55,713 bases of DNA from Chitinophagaceae bacterium. Its GTDB lineage: Bacteria > Bacteroidota > Bacteroidia > Chitinophagales > Chitinophagaceae. The translations under genes and the position numbers were made by a program. Each line of letters opens with the position of its first letter. The first letter of the stretch is position 1. Location of the stretch: positions 1-55,713 of the forward strand of contig SCQT01000202.1 in the NCBI GenBank assembly GCA_004322015.1. Reading direction: 5' to 3'. Below are positions 36,053-45,105 of this stretch, piece after piece. The notes under the pieces were generated by a model. It was not told the DNA's origin, did not search any database, and saw nothing but the letters and a program-made list of their open reading frames with translations.

Positions 36053-37087
36053 ATGGCTATGAGAAATAAAATGTCAAGAGGTGCTTTAATTTTATTTATT
36101 CTCGTCTATTGTACCGGATGCGGGCAAGCTCCCGCTACATATTATAAAGATGGCGTTGTCAACGGTATTAGTCTGGTAGCTCCTGCTCATGCGATCGACA
36201 GCAGTGATTTTCTTCAGCTCAAAAAATTACATACCAATTGGGTCGCACTCATTCCTTATGCATTTGGTAAGCAGGACAGTGCTGTTTTGTATTATAATTC
36301 AAAATGGCAATGGTGGGGCGAACAGGCAAAAGGTATTGCCGCCTGCACCCGGATGGCACATGCGCTGAATATGCATATCTTGCTAAAGCCACAAGTATGG
36401 TATCATCATGGATTCAGTGGTTCTTTTCATTTAACCAATGAAAAGGACTGGGAAAAATGGGAGAATAATTATCGCCGGTTTATCCTCTATTTTGCAAAAA
36501 TGGCAGACAGCCTGCATATTGAAATGCTTTGTATGGGAACAGAGTGGGATCGCGCTACCCGGGAACGTCCTGATTTTTGGCGCTCCATGGTAGATACTAT
36601 CCGGAAAGTATATCATGGAAAGCTGACTTATGCAGCCAATTGGGATGCTTATCTCGATTTTCCTGCCTGGGATAAATTGGATTTCATTGGCATCAATGCT
36701 TATTTCCCTATATCAAATGCAAAAACACCACAGATTAAAGATTTGAAAAAAGCATGGAAACCTATTGTTAAAAAGATTAGTCGTCTGGCACAAAAATTTC
36801 AAAAGCCCATTCTGTTTACGGAATACGGATATCGCAGCATAGATTACACCGCCCAGGCTCCCTGGGAAAGTGAGACACGCCATGCGATTAACAATCAGGC
36901 TCAAGCCATTGCGCTGGAAGCATTTTATCAGATTTTTTATAGGGAACCCTGGTTTGCCGGCGGCTTTCTCTGGAAATGGTACAGTTCTTCATCGCATTTT
37001 CATCGTCATGATGCCACAAGCTACACCCTGCAGAACAAACCGGCAGAGAAGGTGATATTAAAATGGTTTGGGGAAACTAACCATTAA
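36053..37087 (+). CDS. GH113-like endo-mannanase lipoprotein
   Basis: A 344-residue protein with an N-terminal lipoprotein signal (ALILFILVYCTGC, Cys at about residue 23). The catalytic domain is a TIM-barrel of the GH113/GH5-like kind: LLKPQVWYHHGFSG, LCMGTEWDRA with the likely acid/base Glu164, DFIGINAYFP, and ILFTEYGYRS with the likely nucleophile Glu257. GH113 enzymes are beta-1,4-mannanases. It is convergent with a processive GT2, and the pair suggests synthesis and trimming of a beta-mannan-like polymer. Confidence 0.8.
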   Translation: MAMRNKMSRGALILFILVYCTGCGQAPATYYKDGVVNGISLVAPAHAIDSSDFLQLKKLHTNWVALIPYAFGKQDSAVLYYNSKWQWWGEQAKGIAACTRMAHALNMHILLKPQVWYHHGFSGSFHLTNEKDWEKWENNYRRFILYFAKMADSLHIEMLCMGTEWDRATRERPDFWRSMVDTIRKVYHGKLTYAANWDAYLDFPAWDKLDFIGINAYFPISNAKTPQIKDLKKAWKPIVKKISRLAQKFQKPILFTEYGYRSIDYTAQAPWESETRHAINNQAQAIALEAFYQIFYREPWFAGGFLWKWYSSSSHFHRHDATSYTLQNKPAEKVILKWFGETNH

Positions 37088-37128
37088 GAAATTAAGGATA
37101 GCTAATATTTTTTCTCCGTTCAAGTTCT

Positions 37129-37165
37129 TAACTTCGTAATGATTGAAATATAAAATATGAAGTTA
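37129..37165. terminator. Weak hairpin between the GH113 gene and the GT2 gene
   Basis: TAACTTC at 37129-37135 pairs with GAAGTTA at 37159-37165 around a 23-base loop, between convergent genes. There is no strong T-run on either side. Confidence 0.3.
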
Positions 37166-37180
37166 TCTTCTTCCCTTTAA

Positions 37181-38722
37181 TTAATTGACTACTACACTTG
37201 ATTTTACTTTTGAGTCTTTAATTATAGCTCTTTTCTGCAGAGGATACCTTCTGATTGAATAATAAAATACCAGACCAAAGCCCAGTACCAGCATCAAATG
37301 AAAAATTAAAAGTGTAAAGTTATTTAAATAAAAAGCGAGGACGATGGCGGAAAAGAAGTACAACGCCAGTATGCCTTCCATCCACGTAGAAACAGGAATA
37401 TTATTTTTCAAATAGCTGTTGTTTATCAGAAGTCTTTTTCCATGCTTTTTCTCCAGTATATCAAATTTCGGTGTTCGTATAAAAGGAGTTTGCTTACCCC
37501 ACCATCCCGACAAGACCGCCAAGCTATTGTGTAGAGATAGCCCCATATAAACAGATAGGAATAAAGGAAAGATACGAACAAAATAACCCAGCCGGTTATC
37601 CTCTGTTTGTGTTGCGGTCACATAATAGATTAATCCAAAAATAAGGAAGCTCAGGAAGAAGATACTCGCCCAGATAATGTAGTGCGATAAAACAGGTAGT
37701 TCTCTGGGCATCAGCAACAAAGGGACACTGCATACAGCGGAACAAATAATAGCAGGAAAAACCAGCGTATTCAATAAATGAAAAGTAGCCTGCCATTTTA
37801 CTTTCAAGGATTGTTTTGATCGAAGGACCTGCCATAAAAGTTTACGGGCTGTTTGTGCTCCACCTTTCGTCCAGCGATATTGTTGTGTCTTGACGGCGCT
37901 CATTACAGGAGGCAGTTCGGCAGGAGAAATGACGTCTTCCAGATAAATGAACTTCCAGCCTTTTAACTGGGCCCGGTAGCTCAGATCCATGTCTTCAGAC
38001 AGGGTATCGGATTGCCAGTTACCAGCATCCAGAATACAGCTTTTCCGCCATACCCCCGCTGTACCATTAAAGTTCATGAAACATCCGCTTGCATTCCTGC
38101 CTTTTTGTTCTATCCCAAAATGAGCGTCCAGTGCAAATGCCTGCATGCGTGTAAGTAATGAATAGGAACGGTTCAAATGCCCCCAGCGTGTTTGTACCAT
38201 CCCTGTTTTTTCATGATGAAAATAAGGGATTGTTTGTTTCAAAAAATCAGGTTGCGGAATAAAATCAGCATCAAAAATGGCAATATATTCGCCCTCCGCC
38301 CTGTTTAAACCCACTTTCAGGGCGCCGGCTTTATAGCCTTCCCGATTTTTACGGTGAATGTGTTTAATATTGAACCCCTGCAAAAAATATTCTTCTACTT
38401 TTTGAGCAATGATATCAACCGTTTCATCCTTAGAATCATCCAGTATCTGTATCTCCAACCTTTCTTTGGGATAACCCATTTTTACAACGGCATCTATCAA
38501 CCGGACAACCACATATTTTTCATTGTAAACCGGGAGCTGAATAGTAACATCAGGCCATGAATCTACAGAACAATCAGGTATCTTTTGTACAGGCTGCTTT
38601 TTTCTTTTTGTAAGATAAGACCAGGCCAGATATCCTTGTGCCAGGCTATACAGCAAGATAAACAACATGGAAAGCAGGTACAATACCACGCAAATAAGTA
38701 TGATCGTTTTCAATGCATTCAT
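37181..38722 (-). CDS. Processive GT2 glycosyltransferase, CslA/BcsA-like
   Basis: A 513-residue membrane glycosyltransferase. After one N-terminal TM helix comes the GT-A domain: PDVTIQLPVYNEKYVVVRLI, ILDDSKDET, IFDADFIPQ with the DxD, SEDMDLSYRAQLKGW with the catalytic ED, and QQYRWTKGGAQ, the Q-x-x-R-W motif of processive synthases. Four or five C-terminal helices would form a polymer channel. It resembles bacterial and plant (gluco)mannan synthases more than cellulose synthase, since no PilZ domain follows. It is the last gene of the arsenosugar-type run, 9 bases from the 4Fe-4S protein gene. Confidence 0.85.
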   Translation of the reverse strand: MNALKTIILICVVLYLLSMLFILLYSLAQGYLAWSYLTKRKKQPVQKIPDCSVDSWPDVTIQLPVYNEKYVVVRLIDAVVKMGYPKERLEIQILDDSKDETVDIIAQKVEEYFLQGFNIKHIHRKNREGYKAGALKVGLNRAEGEYIAIFDADFIPQPDFLKQTIPYFHHEKTGMVQTRWGHLNRSYSLLTRMQAFALDAHFGIEQKGRNASGCFMNFNGTAGVWRKSCILDAGNWQSDTLSEDMDLSYRAQLKGWKFIYLEDVISPAELPPVMSAVKTQQYRWTKGGAQTARKLLWQVLRSKQSLKVKWQATFHLLNTLVFPAIICSAVCSVPLLLMPRELPVLSHYIIWASIFFLSFLIFGLIYYVTATQTEDNRLGYFVRIFPLFLSVYMGLSLHNSLAVLSGWWGKQTPFIRTPKFDILEKKHGKRLLINNSYLKNNIPVSTWMEGILALYFFSAIVLAFYLNNFTLLIFHLMLVLGFGLVFYYSIRRYPLQKRAIIKDSKVKSSVVVN

Positions 38723-38731
38723 TATTATTCT

Positions 38732-40300
38732 TTAATCTTCTTTCTTTAATACAACAGTTATATCCATTTCCAGGTTGTTGCCAATTAAAATTGGTTTCGT
38801 TTTAAGTCTTCCTTTTTCTGATAAATTTTCCAGATTGAGTACTCCTCGTGGACACACGGCAGAACAAATACCACAACCTACACAAGAGGAGCGTACAATA
38901 TCTTGTCCACGCTGTGCATACCATTTTACATCAATACCCATTTCACAATAAGTAGAGCAATTGCCACAAGAAATGCATTGGCCACCATTCGTTGTAATAC
39001 GGAATTTTGATTTAAAACGTTGTACCATACCTAAGTATGCTGCCAGCGGGCAGCCAAACCTGCACCACATTCGGTTGCCCATCAGAGGATAAAATCCAAC
39101 GCCGATGACACCGGCAAAAAGGGAGCCAATGAAAAATCCATACCATTTATGCAAATTATTAGTGGAACTACCTAACAAAGCATTATGCGAAAAGTAATTG
39201 ATTAACGTAACTGCCGTCATCACTACGGCAAATACCAACACACCATGAATGATCCAGCGCTCTATTTTCCAGGCTTTTAGTTTTTTGCTCGAGAGCTGCC
39301 GGTAAGGATCACCCAGCGTTTCTGCCAGGCCGCCGCAACCGCACACCCAGGAACAATACCAGCGTTTTCCAAAAAAATAAGTAATCACCGGCACAGCGAT
39401 AACGATCAGTGTAATGCCCCAGATCAACATAAACCAGCCCAGCGTGCCACTGCTGATTAACTCGTTCAGGTGGTAGTCATAAAAAAAAGAATAATCTAAC
39501 GGCCAGATATTTTTAAAATCAAAATACGGCTTATTGAGTGCAACAAGAATTTCAGGAATAATAAATGCAAATGCTGTCTGAAAAAACATGACTGAATAAG
39601 TTCTGATCCTTTGGTATTTATTGTGGCGGTATTTCAATAACATTCTTATGCCCATTACCAATATGGCCATGGTGTAAAAAAATCCATACAGAAACCACTG
39701 TGAAGCCGGTCCTCCGCTTAACTTTTCACTCAACGGGTCCATCAATACCACCCAATTCGTAATATACTCCGGATACCAGTAAAGCAGGATGTAAAAAAAG
39801 ATCAATAGTACGCCTAGGATAATACCAATCCATCCGCGGGCAGTCATGGCCTGATGAAAAATATGATTATTACGGATGCCGGGAGGTCCTTTGGTATATT
39901 CAGGAATGATATACAAAAAAGCGCCTGTGATGGCTGTCAGCAGTATGATCAAAAAGAAGGTGAATGGATGTTGTGTTAATGGCCCTTTGGAGGCATTCTT
40001 TGTTACAGGAAATATATAACTGGTATAGATCACTTTGTCCCATGCATTTGCTGTTTTTAATGAGTCATTGACATGGTTAACGGCATAATTGAAATCATGA
40101 ATGAAAGTAAATTTTGAATTGTATGTGTTATTTATCATTCCTTGTAATGCCGGTTGTAACAAGGCGTAATGTGAAGAATCAGGAATACTTTTCCTGATAA
40201 CATTATCCGTAAGCCGGTAACTTCCGACACCCAACATAGAAAGCCATAACAGAAAGGCCAATACAAATAATCCCATGCCGGTGTTTTGCAAATATTTCAT
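38732..40300 (-). CDS. Membrane-bound 4Fe-4S protein, NosR/CcoG-like
   Basis: A 522-residue protein with about eight TM helices and a large N-terminal extracytoplasmic loop. Cytoplasmic motifs are RWYCSWVCGCGG, NRMWCRFGCPLAA, then two clusters, CISCGNCSTYC and CVGCGICSAVCP, enough for two 4Fe-4S centres plus C-x3-C pairs, as in the NapH/NosR/RdxA family. It would move electrons across the membrane. It sits within the arsenosugar operon, so it may feed reductive steps of arsenic chemistry; this is inference. Confidence 0.87.
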   Translation of the reverse strand: MKYLQNTGMGLFVLAFLLWLSMLGVGSYRLTDNVIRKSIPDSSHYALLQPALQGMINNTYNSKFTFIHDFNYAVNHVNDSLKTANAWDKVIYTSYIFPVTKNASKGPLTQHPFTFFLIILLTAITGAFLYIIPEYTKGPPGIRNNHIFHQAMTARGWIGIILGVLLIFFYILLYWYPEYITNWVVLMDPLSEKLSGGPASQWFLYGFFYTMAILVMGIRMLLKYRHNKYQRIRTYSVMFFQTAFAFIIPEILVALNKPYFDFKNIWPLDYSFFYDYHLNELISSGTLGWFMLIWGITLIVIAVPVITYFFGKRWYCSWVCGCGGLAETLGDPYRQLSSKKLKAWKIERWIIHGVLVFAVVMTAVTLINYFSHNALLGSSTNNLHKWYGFFIGSLFAGVIGVGFYPLMGNRMWCRFGCPLAAYLGMVQRFKSKFRITTNGGQCISCGNCSTYCEMGIDVKWYAQRGQDIVRSSCVGCGICSAVCPRGVLNLENLSEKGRLKTKPILIGNNLEMDITVVLKKED

Positions 40301-40314
40301 GAGTTCATTTTATT

Positions 40315-40800
40315 AACCACAAAGCACACTAAGAACCACCAAGTGGTTTTATTATAAATCAATCCAATTTACCATTAATTACTCTTTTTATACCGTGTTT
40401 TATCAATTTGACATTAAAGTTGATCAGAAAACCAAGTTTACATCCTGATAGTTTCAAATAAGTAAGTATTTGAGCCATGTGAACATCATTCAATGCCTCT
40501 ACAGATTTAATTTCAATAACTACTTTGTTGTTTACGAGAATATCCATTCGATATCCACATTCTAACTTTACATTGTGGTAAATAACAGGCAATGCTTTTT
40601 GGACTTCAAACGCCAGATCCATTTGGCTTAATTCATAACTTAAACATGCTTCATACGTACTCTCCAGTAAACCGGGGCCAAGTTCACTATGAACATTATA
40701 AGCTGCATTTACAATACGTGACGCTATCTCATTTTCAGTCATAAATTATTTTTTTAATGATTAAATTTCTTCTTTGTGTTGCTCCGTGTGCTTTGTGGTT
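40315..40800. mobile_element. GxxExxY gene cassette bounded by 15-base inverted repeats
   Basis: AACCACAAAGCACAC at 40315-40329 is exactly inverted at 40786-40800 (GTGTGCTTTGTGGTT). A small hairpin AACCAC-CAA-GTGGTT at 40334-40348 with a T-run lies just inside the left repeat. The only gene inside is the GxxExxY gene. The cassette fills the gap between the 4Fe-4S gene and the FAD oxidoreductase gene of an otherwise tightly packed operon, so it looks inserted. No transposase is present and I see no target duplication. Confidence 0.6.
40359..40742 (-). CDS. GxxExxY protein, PD-(D/E)XK nuclease-like
   Basis: A 127-residue protein. The family motif GPGLLESTYEACLSYEL (G-x-x-E-x-x-Y) is at residues 22-38. 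A PD-(D/E)XK-like core follows: CGYRMDILVNNKVVIEIKSVE, with D and E-x-K in position to bind metal. The C-terminus is GCKLGFLINFNVKLIKHGIKR. The biological role is unknown; genes of this family are repeatedly found between short inverted repeats in Bacteroidota. The leader and trailer here belong to that repeat. Confidence 0.92.
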   Translation of the reverse strand: MTENEIASRIVNAAYNVHSELGPGLLESTYEACLSYELSQMDLAFEVQKALPVIYHNVKLECGYRMDILVNNKVVIEIKSVEALNDVHMAQILTYLKLSGCKLGFLINFNVKLIKHGIKRVINGKLD

Positions 40801-40806
40801 TGTTTT

Positions 40807-42138
40807 TTAACCACGGATCAACTCCTTAATTCTGCTCCTCCTTTTTAGTTTGATTTTATTCCCTGTTTTTTCGTTAAAACTATTCACAATAGAGCGTTCA
40901 TGTTTCTGAAAAAATTCAGGATCAAAATTAGCTGCGGCCAAATGTTCCATCATAAACTCTACTGTTCGTTTTTCCTGCAACCATTTATCAAATAGCTTAT
41001 GTCGTAACCGAAATCCAAATGAATTGATACCGATTAACGTGTGATCCATTTTTTCATATACCACACGGAAATCAATCTTCCCGTTTTCATGTTCCCAATA
41101 AAAAGTTTCTTCATTTTCTGACTGCTGTGGCGTTACCGTACCGTACGTCTGATATTCAATATCAAAAAACTTGGCAGAATTAAACCAGGGACCGGGATTG
41201 TAAGCTGTTCGTTGACCACAGATTGTCTGCGCCAGCGTCTCACCATGCATGCGTCCAGTGTACCATACCTGTTCAATGGGTTTTCTGCCGGGTAACGATT
41301 TCCGGTATTGCGCGCAATCACCAATAGCATATACCTGTGGAATATTTGTTTCAAAATATTCATTGACCAAGACGCCACGATCGGTTTCAATATTACTATT
41401 CTCCAAAAAAGAAATATTAGGATGTACTCCAACCCCTAACCCTACGAACTGACAGGGAATTCTCTTTTCATCTTTAGTTATTATTGATTTTACATGCCCC
41501 CTCTCATCTCCTTCAATATTTTTTAGTTCAGTCTCCAGACGAAGATCCACATGGTGCTCCCGGATATGCCGGTTGATCATTTGTGCCTCTTCCAAAGGTA
41601 ATACGGTGTCCCAAAAATTTGTTTCCCGTACTAAAAGCGTGACCGGAATATTTCTCGATAACAACATTTCAGTCATTTCTATGCCAATCAATCCTCCGCC
41701 TACCACAACAGCTTTTTTTATACCATTGGTATTTTCTTCCATCAGTTGCAGATCGGGGTAGCTGTATAATCCCTGTACGCCTTTCAGATCTTGTCCCGGC
41801 CAGCCAAATTTATTGGAAGCAGAACCGCTGGCAATGATTAAAATATCATAAGAAATATTTTTTTCGCTTTTTAATACCAGATCTTTTTGTTGAATATTTA
41901 CTTTTTCTACATGATCATACAACAAGGTCAATCTGTTCCTTTCCCAAAACCAGTCTTCATAAGGCTTGATGTTATCATACTTCATGTGCCCCATATAAAC
42001 ATACATAAGCGCCGTACGGGAAAAAAAATGTTCCGTTTCTGCAGAAATGATTGTGATCGCATCATCCGATTTTTTACGGATATGCCGTGCACAGGTAATG
42101 CCCGAAATACCATTCCCAATGATTACAATATTCCGCAT
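40807..42138 (-). CDS. FAD/NAD(P)-dependent oxidoreductase, NirB/rubredoxin-reductase-like
   Basis: A 443-residue protein with FAD motif IVIIGNGISGITCARHI, a second Rossmann motif KAVVVGGGLIGIEMTEML, YAIGDCAQY for FAD, and a C-terminal domain FWEHENGKIDFRVVYEKM. There is no C-x-x-C redox pair, so it works by direct hydride transfer to a partner such as a ferredoxin, not on disulfides. It begins 7 bases after the DUF547 gene and is part of the same run. In the arsenosugar context it may reduce the 4Fe-4S protein or an arsenic substrate; this is inferred. Confidence 0.87.
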   Translation of the reverse strand: MRNIVIIGNGISGITCARHIRKKSDDAITIISAETEHFFSRTALMYVYMGHMKYDNIKPYEDWFWERNRLTLLYDHVEKVNIQQKDLVLKSEKNISYDILIIASGSASNKFGWPGQDLKGVQGLYSYPDLQLMEENTNGIKKAVVVGGGLIGIEMTEMLLSRNIPVTLLVRETNFWDTVLPLEEAQMINRHIREHHVDLRLETELKNIEGDERGHVKSIITKDEKRIPCQFVGLGVGVHPNISFLENSNIETDRGVLVNEYFETNIPQVYAIGDCAQYRKSLPGRKPIEQVWYTGRMHGETLAQTICGQRTAYNPGPWFNSAKFFDIEYQTYGTVTPQQSENEETFYWEHENGKIDFRVVYEKMDHTLIGINSFGFRLRHKLFDKWLQEKRTVEFMMEHLAAANFDPEFFQKHERSIVNSFNEKTGNKIKLKRRSRIKELIRG

Positions 42139-42145
42139 GTTCCGA

Positions 42146-42913
42146 TTATTGTTTGTTTAAATCCCAATTATATTTAACATAGTTAATGGATGCATTGCTA
42201 TTGATTTTTACAGGCGCATATTTATTTAAAAATGCAATCAACGATTGATGTTTGGTAAAATCCCCTTTATACCATTTAAAGATACTGGAGATATCAATTT
42301 TATCTGAACTGATTAGATTCTTGTCCTTTTCATCCAGGAATTTTTTCGCCTGCGCATTTAATTGTGTGTCCAGCTTGTCCGGCATATAAGCTTCGTTTCT
42401 CAATGGCGGGCAGGAAAGTGCAGCACATACTAATGCAAAATGAATGCGCGGATCATCAAATTTTTTCCGAAGAATACCATCTTCGATATCATCCAGATTC
42501 ATTTTTTGACCTCCCATGGAGAAGAATTTTATTTGCCAGGGTGTATTTACCTTGTAAACCTGAATTTTGGGGCCGATATCTTTAATGCTTTTTACCGGAT
42601 AGTGCATCGTGATCAGCTTGACCGTGAAGGCATTATAAGCATTGATCCAAAAAGCCATGCGTTCATCTTTAGTCCATTTTTGGGGGTTGGGGGCATGTGT
42701 GCTCAGATCATGCAGAAACTCATCCAGCTTAGCGCTCTCGTTGATCATCCCTTTATAATTTACAAGGCCTTTGTCATTGACATATTCATGCAGCAGGCTA
42801 TTCCACGTTTTATAAGAAGGCTGTGTGCTGCTGCTTTTCCATGATTGTGCCCCGCACGAATTCATCATCCCCGCTATCAGGAACAGGCACAAAAATAATC
42901 TGATCTTTTTCAT
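42146..42913 (-). CDS. DUF547 domain lipoprotein
   Basis: A 255-residue protein with a lipoprotein signal (KIRLFLCLFLIAGMMNSCG). The DUF547 core is clear: MAFWINAYNAFTVKLITMHYP, MNLDDIEDGILRK, IHFALVCAALSCPPLRNEAY and SIFKWYKGDFT. The family is glutaredoxin-associated in some eukaryotes, but its activity is unknown. A second DUF547 gene, without a signal peptide, lies at 53564-54325, so the pathway may have a surface and a cytoplasmic version. Confidence 0.9.
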   Translation of the reverse strand: MKKIRLFLCLFLIAGMMNSCGAQSWKSSSTQPSYKTWNSLLHEYVNDKGLVNYKGMINESAKLDEFLHDLSTHAPNPQKWTKDERMAFWINAYNAFTVKLITMHYPVKSIKDIGPKIQVYKVNTPWQIKFFSMGGQKMNLDDIEDGILRKKFDDPRIHFALVCAALSCPPLRNEAYMPDKLDTQLNAQAKKFLDEKDKNLISSDKIDISSIFKWYKGDFTKHQSLIAFLNKYAPVKINSNASINYVKYNWDLNKQ

Positions 42914-42975
42914 AATGCTGGTTTTTATTTTTTAGACGGAATATATTTTGTCCCTATCATATTTTAATTTTATTG

Positions 42976-42997
42976 GAGACGGAATATATTCCGTCTC
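42976..42997. repeat. Perfect 22-base palindrome with a nearby degraded copy
   Basis: The sequence runs GAGACGGAATA at 42976-42986 and its exact complement TATTCCGTCTC at 42987-42997, with no loop. A related, partly decayed half (AGACGGAATATATTTTGTCC) lies at 42934-42953. It sits between arsM and the DUF547 gene, both on the minus strand. It resembles the dispersed palindromes starting GTAGAGACG found in many genomes. As RNA it would fold into a hairpin that could attenuate or protect the operon transcript. Confidence 0.85.
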
Positions 42998-43012
42998 TAC
43001 ACATTTTATTTT

Positions 43013-43987
43013 TCAACAACACCCCCCTCCGTCGTAAAACCAGGTAGAACCTGAAATAAAAATATCTTTTCTTCCTAATGATTTCAATGCTTTTGCTGTT
43101 TTATCACAAACTGATAATGGCTGATTGGGAAATAATACGTGTCCTTTCCCATCATCAAAAAATGCTTCATCGCCAAAATAAATGGCAGTTTGGCCGGTAA
43201 AAATACAAGGACCGTCTGCCGGCATAGGATCTTTGATCGCGCATACCTCCACGCTTTCAATCACAACTATTTCATCCGTTTTATAATGTACGGGGTCCAA
43301 AATCCGGTATGGCCTTTTAGCTCTTATTTCAACGGTACCAAATCCAACGTCCGTAATCATTTTGATATACCCTTTTAGAGGCAGAGCCCCACTCAGGCAC
43401 AAGGCTCTCAAACGCTCATCGTGTCGAAGTTCTTCGGGTATTTCATTTTCGCAAACGGGATCGGATAACACAAGCCGACCGTAGGGCTTTAATACGCGAT
43501 ACATTTCATGCAGGGCATGCTCCAGATCATTATGTTTAAAAATATTGAAGAGACAATTTTGCGCGGCCACGTTAATACTTTCATCTTCAACAGGCAGTTG
43601 CAAAGCATTTCCCCTTTTTAACTCCACAAACTGGTTCTGAAACCAGGGATTTAGTTTTTCAGCCTCTGCAAAATTTTTCCTTGATGCTTCCAGCATTTCA
43701 TCTACGGCGTCTACACCGGTAACAGCACCTTTCCTTCGGCTGAAGTAAGCAAATTGCAATAACTCCATACCTCCGCCCACGCCAACATATAAAATTGACG
43801 GATCATTTACCAGGTCACGCGGATGCACGGTGCTGCCACAGCCATAATTCATTTCTAACATGCGCTGCGGTATCCTCAAACCCGGCAACTGCCATACCGG
43901 AGTTGTCGTACAGCACAGCCCTTTTTGTGGCTTTTCTGCCGCTTCCTTATAAATCTTTTCAGTTGTTTCCAAATAAGTATCTATCAT
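43013..43987 (-). CDS. arsM: Arsenosugar-type arsenite methyltransferase ArsM
   Basis: A 324-residue SAM methyltransferase of the arsenosugar-locus type, distinct from the broken arsM at 5488. Cys-rich N-terminus KGLCCTTTPVW (Cys25, Cys26) and MNYGCGS, SAM motif LYVGVGGGMELLQFA, VTGVDAVDEML, AQNCLFNIFKHND, and YRVLKPYGRLVLSDPVCENE; C-terminus ends YDGGGCC. Cys in these places bind As(III). It probably makes the dimethylated arsenic that ArsS uses. Only 2 bases separate it from the PiT stop upstream in the operon. It is intact. Confidence 0.93.
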   Translation of the reverse strand: MIDTYLETTEKIYKEAAEKPQKGLCCTTTPVWQLPGLRIPQRMLEMNYGCGSTVHPRDLVNDPSILYVGVGGGMELLQFAYFSRRKGAVTGVDAVDEMLEASRKNFAEAEKLNPWFQNQFVELKRGNALQLPVEDESINVAAQNCLFNIFKHNDLEHALHEMYRVLKPYGRLVLSDPVCENEIPEELRHDERLRALCLSGALPLKGYIKMITDVGFGTVEIRAKRPYRILDPVHYKTDEIVVIESVEVCAIKDPMPADGPCIFTGQTAIYFGDEAFFDDGKGHVLFPNQPLSVCDKTAKALKSLGRKDIFISGSTWFYDGGGCC

Positions 43988-43989
43988 AT

Positions 43990-45105
43990 TTATACGGTTT
44001 TAAATAATAAATAAAATCCCGCGCCCAGTACAGCGGCAACAGGTAAAGTCATTATCCAGGAAGCTGTTATCCCTTTCATTTGTTTTTTATCGGCCGATCC
44101 ATTTACCATGCCAATTCCAAAAATGCTCCCTACGGAAACATGCGTTGTGGATACCGGCAATCCAAAACGGCTTGCAACGATGACCAGAAAACTGGTAACT
44201 AAATTTGCCGTTAAACCCTGGCCTGCATTCAGCTTCGTTATTTTTAGACTCATGGTAGTAGCTACTTTCCTTGCATGTAATAAACCTCCGATAGCCATAA
44301 CAACAGCCAGTAAGAAAAAATTCACTTTCATTGTGAAAAATTGACAAAGTATTAATAGCGCAATGAACTTTGGCGTATCATTCAGACTTCGTGCAAAACA
44401 TACAGCGCCTGCACTTAAATAATGCAACTTATCAACTAAAGGTTGAAAACGCATCCCCAGGAACCTTCCCTGATATTGTATAGTGCATTGTTCAATATCC
44501 GCTATAGCTACTTTTAAAGGAGATGAAGATACACTCATGGTAAAATCTTCAGGCATTACCAGTTCTACCGGTTGCGGTTTTCCGATGCAGGCACAACTCA
44601 TTGCCGTAATACCTGCTTTTTTCCGAAAGTGGGTCAATAAACGGTATAAAACAGTGGACAATCCGATGGCCATCAGAGGGCTGGCAAGTAGTGGCAAAAA
44701 GAAAGTATTCCCCAGCCTGCTAAAGTTCACCTCATGCGAAGCCCCCATCAAACCGGCGCCCACTAAGGCTCCTACCAAACCATGGGTAGTAGAAATAGGA
44801 ACTCCCAGTTTTGTAGCCAGTAATACGGTGCTGCCGGCGGCCAAAGCAACAGACAAGATAAAAGGGACGGAATGTACCAGCGCATCAGGAACCAGGCCGG
44901 CCCCCGAAAAATTTCTCACCAATGCTTTTGCAAAAAAATAAGAACATAAAGAACCGGCAAAGGTAAATGCCGTAGCCAGCAAAAGAGACTGACGGTACGT
45001 AAGCGTATTGCTTCCCCATAAGGTAGCGGTCCCTTTAAAATTATCATTGGCGCCGTTGGCATAACTCAATAATAATACTGCAATAAAAAGGATTATCAAA
45101 AACAT
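43990..45105 (-). CDS. PiT-family inorganic phosphate (or arsenate) transporter
   Basis: A 371-residue protein with about ten TM helices and both PiT repeats: SYANGANDNFKGTATLWGSN at the N-terminus with VPISTTHGLVGAL, and SRFGLPVSTTHVSVGSIFGI near the C-terminus. The usual G-A-N-D-x-A-N is altered to G-A-N-D-N-F-K-G, as in a sub-branch. Its start overlaps the 3' end of the upstream glycosyltransferase by 10 bases, and arsM follows after 2 bases, so it is tightly coupled to arsenic genes. Phosphate transporters also carry arsenate; which ion it prefers is unknown. Confidence 0.87.
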   Translation of the reverse strand: MFLIILFIAVLLLSYANGANDNFKGTATLWGSNTLTYRQSLLLATAFTFAGSLCSYFFAKALVRNFSGAGLVPDALVHSVPFILSVALAAGSTVLLATKLGVPISTTHGLVGALVGAGLMGASHEVNFSRLGNTFFLPLLASPLMAIGLSTVLYRLLTHFRKKAGITAMSCACIGKPQPVELVMPEDFTMSVSSSPLKVAIADIEQCTIQYQGRFLGMRFQPLVDKLHYLSAGAVCFARSLNDTPKFIALLILCQFFTMKVNFFLLAVVMAIGGLLHARKVATTMSLKITKLNAGQGLTANLVTSFLVIVASRFGLPVSTTHVSVGSIFGIGMVNGSADKKQMKGITASWIMTLPVAAVLGAGFYLLFKTV

